From Bacillota bacterium (GTDB lineage: Bacteria; Bacillota; Clostridia; Oscillospirales; Ruminococcaceae): a stretch of 11,183 bases of DNA. The stretch is taken from the NCBI GenBank assembly GCA_023431215.1, contig JAEYXR010000029.1, positions 1 to 11,183 on the forward strand. Direction: 5' to 3'. Every line of letters begins with the position of its first letter. The first letter of the stretch is position 1. The notes under the pieces were generated by a model, which ran no database searches, had not been told where the DNA came from, and was given only the letters and a program-made list of their open reading frames with translations. Positions 1 to 6,466 of this stretch are shown here, piece after piece. Both the position numbers and the translations under genes were made by a program.

Positions 1-278
1 GGGTTAAGGCGCATGGTTTGACCCACAACGTTGGCTGATTTTATCTTGCTGCCATTAAGCAATCCCATTTTATACATGGTATATAAAATTTTACGGTGCG
101 AGGGCTTAAAACCATCAATCTCGGGAATTGCACGTGAGACAATAACGCTCATGGCGTAGGGCATATAGTTTTGCCGTAACGTGTCTACAATAGGCTGATG
201 TACCACCAGACCGGCATTTTCAATATGCCCGCCCGGTACATTTTTATGATTTATTTTAATTTCTTTCTTTTTTGCCAA
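1..278 (-). CDS. parC: DNA topoisomerase IV / gyrase subunit A, N-terminal part (runs off the window)
   Basis: Breakage-reunion subunit of a type II topoisomerase, which with its B partner cuts and passes double-stranded DNA during replication and chromosome separation. The 92 visible codons contain the family N-terminal region: MPYAMSVIVSRAIPEIDGFK, then a KPSHRKILYTMYKMG stretch (the usual R-DG-KPV-RRILY-M motif) and KSANVVGQTMRLNP, which leads to the quinolone-resistance region. The catalytic tyrosine lies beyond the window. I chose the TTG at 278 because GGAG lies just upstream and no in-frame ATG occurs before the conserved YMPYAMS segment. The gene starts 20 nt after the cinA stop and so is probably cotranscribed with it. 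The sequence differs clearly from standard GyrA (GQTMRLNP where GDVMGKYHP is usual), so I take it as the second, divergent clostridial enzyme. Whether it should be named parC or gyrA cannot be settled here. Confidence 0.88.
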   Translation of the reverse strand, partial: MAKKKEIKINHKNVPGGHIENAGLVVHQPIVDTLRQNYMPYAMSVIVSRAIPEIDGFKPSHRKILYTMYKMGLLNGSKIKSANVVGQTMRLN

Positions 279-298
279 TTCTCCGGTCCTCTCACTTT

Positions 299-1573
299 CT
301 ATTCAGCAATAGACTTGCCGGAATATTTCCACGCTGTCTGCAAAGCCAGATGCAGTGCATGGGAAGCCGCCAGATAGCGGATAAGCTCACGGGTATCCCC
401 GTCGCGGCGGCGCACATTAAGCTGCAGAACCTGGCTGTGCCAGGCACTGTCCACCGCAATATAAACCTCGCCTACTTCTTTGCCATCGGCGGCATCGGGG
501 CCGGCGTTTCCGGTAATGGAAATGGCCATATCTGCGCCGGAGACTCTACGTGCTCCGGCGGCCATTTCGGCTGCTGTTTGAGCAGAAATAGCGGTATATT
601 GTTCCAATGTATCTGCAGATACACCTAAAATTTGCTGCTTCATTTGGTTGGTGTAGGTTACAAGCCCGCACACAAAGGCTGCAGAAGCACCCGGCACATC
701 GGTAATTCTCTTTGCCACATAACCCCCGGTACAGCTTTCTGCTGTAGCAATGGAAATTCCTTTTGCCTTTAACTCCCACACCAGAGCAGTCTGCAAATCA
801 CCCACATCTATTCCATAAAGATATTGGCCTGCTGCCTGTTTAATTTCTTCAATGGCCGGCTGGAGCAAAGCCTCTGCATCTTCCCCATTTTTTACTTGGG
901 CTGTTACCCGCAGCATTACCTCACCGGTTTTGGCATAAGGCGCAATGGTAGGGTTGGTGCTTGCTGTCATCATGTCATGCAGCGCATCTTCCAGTGCCGA
1001 TTCACCAATCTCAAAAAAATGCAGGTTGTGAGAAACCAGGCGCACCGAACTGTCTTTTCGCAAAAACGGCATGACCTGATTTGTCAGCATGGGTGACATT
1101 TCCCGGGGAGGGCCCGGCATCATAATCGCGGTTTTTCCTTTTCCCTCTATGGCACAGCCGGGTGCAGTACCGTTTGCATTGGCAAATATGGTGCAGCCTT
1201 TTGGCATCATAGCCTGCTTTTTATTATTTTCTGTCATTTGGCGGCCACGGCGCTTAAAAAAGTCTTCAATGCCTGCCAAAGATTCTGCGTCCATTTCCAA
1301 AGGCAGGTCAAACCACTGGGCAATAATTTCTTTGGTCAAATCATCATAGGTTGGCCCCAATCCCCCTGTGGTAATGACAATATCCGCCCGGGAAAAAGCA
1401 AGGTCCAAAGCCTCTTTTAACCTTTGGGGGTTATCACCCACCACTGTTTGATGATACAGATTGATGCCTGCACCTGCCAGCTCCTTGGCAATTACCGCAG
1501 CATTGGTGTTTACAATATCCCCCATTAAAATCTCGGTGCCGATGCACAAAATTTCAGCCGTACACTGTTCCAT
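299..1573 (-). CDS. cinA: CinA family protein (MoCF-like domain plus NMN amidohydrolase domain)
   Basis: Two-domain CinA protein of 424 aa, the usual full length. Residues 1-170 are the molybdopterin-binding-like (COG1058) domain with TTGGLGPTYDDLT at 68-80 and GPPREM at 154-159, which in the family acts on ADP-ribose or related nucleotides. Residues about 255-415 are the PncC domain, which deamidates nicotinamide mononucleotide to nicotinate mononucleotide in pyridine nucleotide salvage. It shows the nucleophile motif AESCTGG at 278-284, VTYTNQMK near 305-312 and ITGNAGP at 353-359, so both domains look intact. The ATG at 1573 follows AGAAGG with normal spacing. The gene lies between the two topoisomerase subunit genes, 107 nt after parE and 20 nt before parC, on the same strand. 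Despite the name (competence/damage inducible), no recA follows here. Cytoplasmic; no signal peptide. Confidence 0.95.
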   Translation of the reverse strand: MEQCTAEILCIGTEILMGDIVNTNAAVIAKELAGAGINLYHQTVVGDNPQRLKEALDLAFSRADIVITTGGLGPTYDDLTKEIIAQWFDLPLEMDAESLAGIEDFFKRRGRQMTENNKKQAMMPKGCTIFANANGTAPGCAIEGKGKTAIMMPGPPREMSPMLTNQVMPFLRKDSSVRLVSHNLHFFEIGESALEDALHDMMTASTNPTIAPYAKTGEVMLRVTAQVKNGEDAEALLQPAIEEIKQAAGQYLYGIDVGDLQTALVWELKAKGISIATAESCTGGYVAKRITDVPGASAAFVCGLVTYTNQMKQQILGVSADTLEQYTAISAQTAAEMAAGARRVSGADMAISITGNAGPDAADGKEVGEVYIAVDSAWHSQVLQLNVRRRDGDTRELIRYLAASHALHLALQTAWKYSGKSIAE

Positions 1574-1680
1574 GGTTGCAAACCTTCTTTACTATCTTGG
1601 ACTTTATTTTGGAAGTAATATTGCAGAGTGAATAAAATTAATATTTAAAAGTTATCATTCGAAATCTCAAAGGTTTTATG

Positions 1681-3669
1681 TCAGCTGATGTCTGCAAGCT
1701 CCAGATAATTACCGCCGTATTCGGCAATATAGTCCTTACGCCCCGCCAGGTTATCCCCCAGCAGCAGCTCAAAAACATCAGAGGTTTCCTGTGCGGCGGC
1801 AGGGGTAATTTTAATAAGACGGCGTGTCTCCGGGTTCATGGTAGTCAGCCACATCATTTCCGGTTCGTTTTCACCCAACCCCTTAGAGCGCTGCAGGGTA
1901 TACTTTTTCTTTGCATCGTCCAGCTCTTTGCATATTTTTATCTTCTCCTGCTGGTCGTAAGCAAAATAGGTCTCATCCTTGGTGGAAATTTCAAACAGGG
2001 GGGATTCTGCAATATAGACATAACCTTTTTCAATGAGAGTTGGGGTAAGGCGGTATAGCATGGTTAAAATCAGGGTACGAATTTGAAATCCATCTACATC
2101 GGCATCGGTACAGATAACAATCTTGTTCCACCGAAGCCCATCCAAATCAAAGGAGTTCAAATCCTTATTGGCTTTAGAGGAAACCTCAACGCCGCATCCC
2201 AGCACCTTTAACACATCAATAATAATGTCGCTTTTGAAAATCTTATCATAGTCTGCCTTTAGGCAGTTCAGAATTTTACCCCGTACCGGCATAATAGCCT
2301 GATACTCCGAGTCACGTCCCAATTTGCAGGAGCCCAGTGCCGAGTCGCCCTCCACAATATAAATCTCGCGACGGGACACATCCTTGCTGCGGCAGTCTAC
2401 AAACTTTTGCACACGGTTGGACATATCCAACGTTCCCGCCAGCTTTTTTTTCAGATTCAGCCGGGTTTTTTCCGCATTCTCACGGCTACGCTTGTTGACC
2501 AGCACCTGCTCGGCAATGCGGGCTGCATCGTCCGGGTTTTCTACAAAATAGATTTCCATTTGATGCTTTAAAAACTCGGTCATGCACTCATAAATAAACT
2601 TGTTGGTAATTGACTTTTTGGTCTGGTTTTCATAAGAAGTCTGGGTAGAAAAGCTGGAGGACACCAGCAGCAGGCAATCTTCGATGTCCTGAAAACTGAT
2701 TTTTGATTCATTTTTCAGGTATTTGCTGTTTTGCTTAAGCCACCCATCTACCTGGTTTACCATGGCCACTTTTACAGCCTTATCAGGGCTTCCGCCGTAC
2801 TCCAGGTGGCTGGAGTTGTGGTAATACTCCAGTCTGTTTACTTTGTTGGAAAAACACAAGGCAACATTGAGCTTCACCTTATAATCAGGCTTGTCCTCAC
2901 GGTCACGGCCTGACCGTTCCGCGGCCCAAAACTGCACAGGGGTTATGCTGTCGCTGCCTGCCAGTTCCTGAACATAATCGCTGATGCCGTTTTCGTAGTA
3001 GTATTCTTCCTCGGCTAGTCCATCCTGCCCTTCTATCCGCAGTAAGAAGTGTACCCCCGGATTAACCACAGCCTGACGCTTAATCACGTCCTGAAAATAT
3101 TCGGTGGGAATATCAATATCAGTAAACACCTCTAAGTCGGGGCGCCAGCGGATGCGGGAGCCTGTAGGCTTGCCCCGGGTTGGTGCCTTTTGCAAGCCAC
3201 CTACATTTTCACCTTTTTCAAAATGAAGGTTGTAGCGAAAACCGTCACGAATAACTTCTACATCCATGTACTCAGAGGAATACTGGGTTGCGCAGGAGCC
3301 CAGACCGTTAAGTCCCAGAGAAAACTCATAGTTTTCTCCGCTGCCATCATATTTTCCGCCTGCATAAAGCTCGCAGAAAACCAGCTCCCAGTTATAGCGT
3401 TCTTCCTTAGGGTTGTAGTCTACAGGGCAGCCTCGGCCAAAATCCTGCACTTCAATAGATTTGTCCAAATACTTTGTTACAATAATTTTGTCACCGTGGC
3501 CCTGTCTTGCCTCATCAATGGCGTTAGAAAGAATTTCGAACACCGAATGCTGACAGCCCTCAAGTCCGTCAGAGCCAAAAATAACACCGGGGCGCTTACG
3601 TACCCGGTCGGCGCCTTTGAGAGATGAAATACTCTCGTTGTCATAAACTGCTTGTTTTGCTTTTGCCAT
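1681..3669 (-). CDS. parE: DNA topoisomerase IV / gyrase subunit B (divergent clostridial type)
   Basis: ATPase subunit of a type II topoisomerase, 662 aa, the usual ParE/GyrB length without large insertions. In order: GHKL ATPase with EILSNAIDEA (45-54, catalytic Glu and Mg-binding Asn), DFGRG (76-80) and GLNGLG (119-124); transducer domain with the QTK loop (349-351); TOPRIM domain with EGDSALGS (440-447) and TDADVDG (521-527, metal-binding Asp residues); and QRSKGLGE (593-600). All key catalytic residues are present, but the motifs differ from standard GyrB (DNGRGIP becomes DFGRGCP; EGDSAGGS becomes EGDSALGS). I chose the ATG at 3669; a GTG at 3675 would add two residues, and neither has a strong ribosome binding site. 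It is the first gene of a minus-strand block with cinA and parC, behind a strong promoter and a long leader. The divergence suggests a second enzyme beside a standard GyrAB encoded elsewhere, which is inference. Confidence 0.92.
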   Translation of the reverse strand: MAKAKQAVYDNESISSLKGADRVRKRPGVIFGSDGLEGCQHSVFEILSNAIDEARQGHGDKIIVTKYLDKSIEVQDFGRGCPVDYNPKEERYNWELVFCELYAGGKYDGSGENYEFSLGLNGLGSCATQYSSEYMDVEVIRDGFRYNLHFEKGENVGGLQKAPTRGKPTGSRIRWRPDLEVFTDIDIPTEYFQDVIKRQAVVNPGVHFLLRIEGQDGLAEEEYYYENGISDYVQELAGSDSITPVQFWAAERSGRDREDKPDYKVKLNVALCFSNKVNRLEYYHNSSHLEYGGSPDKAVKVAMVNQVDGWLKQNSKYLKNESKISFQDIEDCLLLVSSSFSTQTSYENQTKKSITNKFIYECMTEFLKHQMEIYFVENPDDAARIAEQVLVNKRSRENAEKTRLNLKKKLAGTLDMSNRVQKFVDCRSKDVSRREIYIVEGDSALGSCKLGRDSEYQAIMPVRGKILNCLKADYDKIFKSDIIIDVLKVLGCGVEVSSKANKDLNSFDLDGLRWNKIVICTDADVDGFQIRTLILTMLYRLTPTLIEKGYVYIAESPLFEISTKDETYFAYDQQEKIKICKELDDAKKKYTLQRSKGLGENEPEMMWLTTMNPETRRLIKITPAAAQETSDVFELLLGDNLAGRKDYIAEYGGNYLELADIS

Positions 3670-3911
3670 TCTCACTCGTCCGTTCTGCCTATTTTTCGGC
3701 CTTCGTATTTCTTGGTTCGTTGCTTACAGGCAACAGGCTATGCCATCTTTTACCAAGATTGCACAGCCCGGGGGTAGTTTTACATGACACCTATCCTTTT
3801 TATAAAGGTCATCGGTGTTGCTTTACTTTGCACAAAACACCATGGGTATTTTGCGTCATCAGCGGTGACCTGGCGGCCACATCGCCCATTTGTACCAGAG
3901 TACATCTGTTC
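3670..3911 (-). promoter_or_regulatory. Long structured 5' leader upstream of parE
   Basis: The stretch from the predicted transcription start (about 3911) to the parE ATG is about 240 nt without a convincing gene. On the minus strand it can form several hairpins. The strongest, 3768 to 3736, pairs GGCTGTGC with GCATAGCC (one G-U) and then ATCTT with AAGAT around a five-base loop. Next is GTTGC/GCAAC (3734-3719). Weaker ones lie at about 3841-3814 (GGTGTT/AACACC) and 3812-3784 (ATGAC/GTCAT outside, CCTT/AAGG inside). No poly-U follows any of them, so they are not simple terminators. I recognise no known riboswitch class. It could control translation, stabilise the mRNA or hold a small RNA. 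Confidence 0.4.
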
Positions 3912-3917
3912 TATTAA

Positions 3918-3946
3918 ATTATCCTTGTACTGCCAGGCTTTGTCAA
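3918..3946 (-). promoter_or_regulatory. Predicted sigma-A promoter for the parE-cinA-parC block
   Basis: Reading the minus strand, TTGACA (3946-3941) is followed after exactly 17 nt by GATAAT (3923-3918), five of six matches to the -10 consensus. The start would be near 3911, about 240 nt before parE. No better candidate lies closer to the gene. Prediction from sequence only. Confidence 0.6.
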
Positions 3947-4194
3947 GTATTATCTTGTGCACCGTTGCCAATTGTCATACTCTGTCATCAAAAAACAGCC
4001 ATGAGCCAGCTCAATTAAACCTGACAGCCGCAGCTCTGGGCAAATTGACCACCTCATAAAGTCATTGGGTTATAAATTATCATATCGGCGCATTTTACCT
4101 TATAAATCAGAGCTTTACTTTTATCCGTTTCCTTAGTATGATAATAATGGGTATAAAATTTCAGGCCGTGCTGTTGGTAACGAAACTTGGCCTT
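3947..4194. other. Intergenic stretch between divergent promoters, no gene seen
   Basis: Between the parE and citC promoters I find no gene. Short open frames cross it on both strands, but they lack ribosome binding sites, recognisable motifs and likely composition. TTATAAAT-like AT-rich words occur at about 4070 and 4100 without a convincing -35 partner. Confidence 0.5.
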
Positions 4195-4224
4195 TTGATA
4201 TGTTTTTGCATAGCAATATATACT
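4195..4224 (+). promoter_or_regulatory. citC: Predicted sigma-A promoter of citC
   Basis: TTGATA (4195-4200) and TATACT (4219-4224) are separated by 18 nt. The start would fall near 4231, giving a short leader that ends in GAGAGG (4241-4246), 11 nt before the citC ATG. Confidence 0.6.
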
Positions 4225-4257
4225 GACAACCACGTTTTTAGAGAGGACTGAAGCAGA

Positions 4258-5319
4258 ATGTATAGCTACGAGCTGATGACAATATTGGACAGTGACAAGC
4301 GCAGCCGGCGTTTGATGGATGAGCTGCTTACTGCAGAGGGTATTGCACGGGATGCCAACCTGGATTATAGCTGCGGACTTTTTGACGAGGAATATCGTCT
4401 GGTTGCCACCGGGTCCTGCTTTGCCAATACTTTGCGTTGCCTTGCTGTTGACCACCGTTATCAGGGCGAAGGTCTTTTAAACAGAGTTGTCACTCATTTA
4501 ATGGAAGTACAGTTTGAACGCGGCAATCATCACCTCTTTTTGTATACCAAGTGTGATACTGCCCGCTTTTTCTGTGATCTTGGCTTTTACGAGGTTGCGC
4601 GTGTACAAAATCAAGTGGTGTTTTTAGAAAATCGGCGGGATGGCTTTTTGAGCTACCTGCAGGCGCTGCAGCAGGAAACCCCTGACCATTTGGCCAATCA
4701 GGCTAAACGCGTGGCTGCCCTTGTGGTAAATGCCAACCCATTTACCCTGGGACACCAGTATTTGATAGAAAAGGTTGCCGCCGAAAACGATTTGGTGCAT
4801 TTGTTCATTGTCTCGGAGGACGCCTCTCTAGTCCCCTTTGCGGTACGGGAGCAGCTAGTTAAGGCTGGTACCGCTCACCTTTCCAACATCGTATATCACA
4901 GAACCGGCAGCTATTTAATTTCTTCTTCCACCTTTCCCTCCTATTTTTTAAAGGATGATGTTTTAGTCAACCGCGCCCATGCCCAGCTGGATCTGGCAGT
5001 GTTTAAACGGATTGCCCAGGCCCTTGGTATTACCCGGCGCTATGTAGGTGAGGAGCCTACCAGCCAGGTAACGGGCATTTACAATCAGGTAATGCAGGAG
5101 GAACTGCCTTTGGCAGGTATTGAATGTATTGTCATTCCTCGAAAAGAGTTTGGAGGCAAAGCCATTAGCGCCTCTACTGTACGCAGCTTGCTAAAACAGG
5201 GGCGGCTGGAAGAAGCACATTCTCTTATCCCTGATACCACCTATAACTTTTTCGCTTCTGCACAGGCACAGCCTGTTTTGGAACGCATACTTTCTTCAGA
5301 GGATGTTATCCACTATTAA
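4258..5319 (+). CDS. citC: [Citrate (pro-3S)-lyase] ligase
   Basis: CitC activates citrate lyase by ATP-dependent acetylation of the thiol of its phosphoribosyl-dephospho-CoA prosthetic group, a step of anaerobic citrate fermentation. The 353-aa length is normal. The N-terminal half (about 1-130) is a GNAT-like domain with the acetyl-CoA loop region around VDHRYQGEGLLNRVVTHL (64-81). The C-terminal half is a nucleotidyltransferase fold with NPFTLGHQYL (160-169, the HxGH-type nucleotide site) and ISASTVR (303-309). The segments IVSEDASLVPF and TGSYLISSSTFPSYF are typical of the family. The ATG at 4258 is preceded by GAGAGG with 11-nt spacing. No citD, citE, citF, citX or citG gene lies in the window, so citrate lyase must be encoded elsewhere or this enzyme has another carrier. 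It has its own promoter and diverges from the topoisomerase block. Cytoplasmic. I see no clear terminator behind it. Confidence 0.93.
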   Translation: MYSYELMTILDSDKRSRRLMDELLTAEGIARDANLDYSCGLFDEEYRLVATGSCFANTLRCLAVDHRYQGEGLLNRVVTHLMEVQFERGNHHLFLYTKCDTARFFCDLGFYEVARVQNQVVFLENRRDGFLSYLQALQQETPDHLANQAKRVAALVVNANPFTLGHQYLIEKVAAENDLVHLFIVSEDASLVPFAVREQLVKAGTAHLSNIVYHRTGSYLISSSTFPSYFLKDDVLVNRAHAQLDLAVFKRIAQALGITRRYVGEEPTSQVTGIYNQVMQEELPLAGIECIVIPRKEFGGKAISASTVRSLLKQGRLEEAHSLIPDTTYNFFASAQAQPVLERILSSEDVIHY

Positions 5320-5414
5320 AATTGTTTGTAAGAATTCTAACTGCGCACCTGCCTAAAGATATGGGCACAAACAGCTAATATGTTCAAATAGTTCTTATTT
5401 TTTATCATGTTTAT

Positions 5415-5437
5415 TTACTGTGACTATGTCACAGTAA
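5415..5437. promoter_or_regulatory. Perfect 23-bp palindrome, likely operator of desulfoferrodoxin
   Basis: Ten-base arms TTACTGTGAC and GTCACAGTAA flank the centre TAT with no mismatch. The arms hold TGTGA/TCACA half-sites like those of Crp/Fnr-family regulators, but with five bases between them rather than the usual six. The centre (5426) lies about 41 bp before the predicted transcription start, where class II activators of that family bind. It also covers the -35 area, so a repressor would fit as well. Confidence 0.55.
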
Positions 5438-5451
5438 TAAAAATAATATGT

Positions 5452-5460
5452 TGGTATGAT
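5452..5460 (+). promoter_or_regulatory. Predicted extended -10 promoter of desulfoferrodoxin
   Basis: TGG followed by TATGAT (5455-5460) is an extended -10 element. There is no good -35 box at 17 nt, which fits a promoter needing an activator at the adjacent palindrome. An alternative is TAATAT (5444-5449) with GTGACT (5420-5425) inside the palindrome as -35, which would fit repression. Confidence 0.45.
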
Positions 5461-5520
5461 GAATGCAATCAAACCCTACATATTAAAATCAAAGAAATAT
5501 AAATTTGGGAGGTAATTATT

Positions 5521-5910
5521 ATGTCAAACTCACAGCATCGTTTTTTTCTCTGCAAGCACTGCGGAAATCTCATCGGCAAAATTCATGATTCGGGTGTATC
5601 TGTTGTTTGCTGCGGTGAACCTATGCAGGAGCTGGTAGCCAATACCACTGAAGCCAGTGTTGAAAAGCACCTGCCAGTAGTAACTGTCAACGGTAATACC
5701 GTTACTGTGGAGGTCGGCTCAACCTACCATCCTATGATAGATGAGCACCACATTGTTTGGATTTACCTTCAGACCGACCGTGGCGGACAGCGCAAGTCCT
5801 TAACTCCCGGTGAGGAGCCAAAGGTAACCTTTGCTCTGGCTGACGAAAAGCCTGTAGCCGCATTTGCTTATTGCAATCTCCATGGATTATGGAAAACAGA
5901 TATTGAATAA
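5521..5910 (+). CDS. dfx: Desulfoferrodoxin (superoxide reductase, two-iron type)
   Basis: Reduces superoxide to hydrogen peroxide without forming oxygen, the usual defence of strict anaerobes; cytoplasmic, with electrons normally supplied by rubredoxin. At 129 aa it is full length. The N-terminal desulforedoxin domain has the rubredoxin-like iron ligands C11, C14, C30 and C31 (CKHC and CC). The C-terminal catalytic domain has the EKHLP motif (E48, K49, H50) and the remaining iron ligands H70, H76, C118 and H121 (HPM, EHHI and CNLHGLW), so both iron centres are intact. GGGAGG ends 8 nt before the ATG, a strong ribosome binding site. It is a single-gene unit: own promoter, palindrome upstream, strong terminator downstream. 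Its closeness to the metal-related DUF134/NifX pair may reflect shared redox or iron physiology, but they are separate transcription units. Confidence 0.97.
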   Translation: MSNSQHRFFLCKHCGNLIGKIHDSGVSVVCCGEPMQELVANTTEASVEKHLPVVTVNGNTVTVEVGSTYHPMIDEHHIVWIYLQTDRGGQRKSLTPGEEPKVTFALADEKPVAAFAYCNLHGLWKTDIE

Positions 5911-5920
5911 TTAGTCCTTT

Positions 5921-5957
5921 ACCCCCGGCAGAAAATTTTCTGCCGGGGGTATTTTTA
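5921..5957 (+). terminator. Rho-independent terminator after desulfoferrodoxin
   Basis: A perfect inverted repeat (5921-5935 and 5936-5950), GC-rich at the base (ACCCCCGGCAG) with an AAAATTTT tip, is followed by ATTTTTATTT. It begins 10 nt after the stop codon. Confidence 0.92.
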
Positions 5958-5964
5958 TTTGTCT

Positions 5965-5988
5965 TATTATTGACATATGCCAATAATA
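5965..5988. promoter_or_regulatory. Operator 1 of the DUF134/NifX unit (24-bp palindrome over the -35 box)
   Basis: A 24-bp palindrome with a single mismatched pair (5973/5980), centred between 5976 and 5977 with core TTGACATATGCCAA. The -35 box TTGACA (5970-5975) lies inside it. Bases 5971-5988 match operator 2 at 17 of 18 positions. Confidence 0.7.
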
Positions 5989-5998
5989 GAGTTATAAT
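5970..5998 (+). promoter_or_regulatory. Consensus sigma-A promoter of the DUF134/NifX unit
   Basis: TTGACA (5970-5975), a 17-nt spacer and TATAAT (5993-5998): an exact consensus promoter, which implies that a repressor holds it down. The start would be near 6005, just before operator 2. Confidence 0.9.
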
Positions 5999-6003
5999 TG
6001 CAA

Positions 6004-6029
6004 ATATAAATGGCATATGCCAATAATAT
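6004..6029. promoter_or_regulatory. Operator 2 of the DUF134/NifX unit (26-bp palindrome near the transcription start)
   Basis: The core TGGCATATGCCA (6011-6022) is a perfect palindrome, and the symmetry continues over 26 bp with two mismatched pairs. Its centre is exactly 40 bp, close to four helical turns, from the centre of operator 1, so dimers at both sites would lie on the same DNA face. Confidence 0.7.
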
Positions 6030-6037
6030 TGTAAAAA

Positions 6038-6043
6038 GAGGAG
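6038..6043 (+). promoter_or_regulatory. Ribosome binding site that decides the DUF134 start
   Basis: GAGGAG ends directly against the ATG at 6044, leaving no spacer, but 6 nt before the ATG at 6050. The second ATG is therefore the likely start, and it also gives the usual family N-terminus MPRP. Confidence 0.75.
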
Positions 6044-6049
6044 ATGCTA

Positions 6050-6421
6050 ATGCCAAGACCCTGTAAGCGAAGACGAGTTTGTGCTGTACCCCGATGTGCG
6101 CGCTTTGGCCCCGTTAATAACCAAGGAGATCAAAGCTCTGTTGTAATAATGGCAGTAGACGAATTTGAGAGTATCCGGCTGATTGACTTAGAGGGCCTGA
6201 CACAGGAAGAATGTGCCCAGCGTATGGGTGTAGCACGTACCACAGCGCAAGCAATCTATAACAGCGCCAGACGCAAGCTTGCCGAGTGCCTGGTACAAGA
6301 AAAAGAGCTGCATATACAAGGCGGTGAGTATGTCCTTTGTGAAGGGGATAATCACAGCTGTGAATGCAGATGCAACAAAGGCTGCCGTAACAAGCACCAT
6401 ACCCACCACACCAATGAATAA
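6050..6421 (+). CDS. UPF0251 / DUF134 family DNA-binding protein with Cys/His-rich tail
   Basis: A 123-aa member of the DUF134 family: MPRPCKRRRVC at the start, then DEFESIRLIDLEGLTQEECA (38-56) and MGVARTTAQAIYNSARRKLA (59-78), a helix-turn-helix resembling sigma-70 region 4. It is presumably a transcription regulator. The C-terminal tail (97-123) carries five Cys (97, 104, 106, 108, 112) and five His (102, 116, 117, 119, 120), which suggests bound metal; C5, C11 and C16 add possible ligands near the N-terminus. It is the first gene of a two-gene unit with the NifX-like protein 45 nt downstream. The two palindromes over its promoter are the natural candidates for its own binding sites, so autoregulation is likely but unproven. 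DUF134 and NifX/NifB-type genes are commonly neighbours in anaerobes. The signal sensed is unknown. Confidence 0.92.
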   Translation: MPRPCKRRRVCAVPRCARFGPVNNQGDQSSVVIMAVDEFESIRLIDLEGLTQEECAQRMGVARTTAQAIYNSARRKLAECLVQEKELHIQGGEYVLCEGDNHSCECRCNKGCRNKHHTHHTNE

Positions 6422-6466
6422 CAACTAATAAACAAGCCGCAGCCACGGCAGAAAAGGAGAAAACAC

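Noticed and set aside
3670..3911. Cyclic-di-GMP, cobalamin, TPP or SAM riboswitch in the parE leader
   Set aside because: I looked for the conserved cores of these classes and did not find them; only generic hairpins are visible.
3780..4059. Open frames on both strands between parE and citC (63 and 91 codons)
   Set aside because: No ribosome binding sites, no recognisable motifs, and a predicted promoter lies inside the frames; treated as non-coding.
4054..4455. Open frame of 133 codons on the minus strand overlapping the citC start
   Set aside because: It runs through the citC promoter and the citC N-terminal coding region, lacks a ribosome binding site and has no family features.
5407..5502. 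Thirty-codon open frame in front of desulfoferrodoxin
   Set aside because: No ribosome binding site, and it spans the palindrome and predicted promoter.
6353..6364. Palindrome TCACAGCTGTGA inside the DUF134 gene
   Set aside because: Lies in coding sequence, the half-sites point the wrong way for a Crp-type site, and it is short enough to occur by chance.
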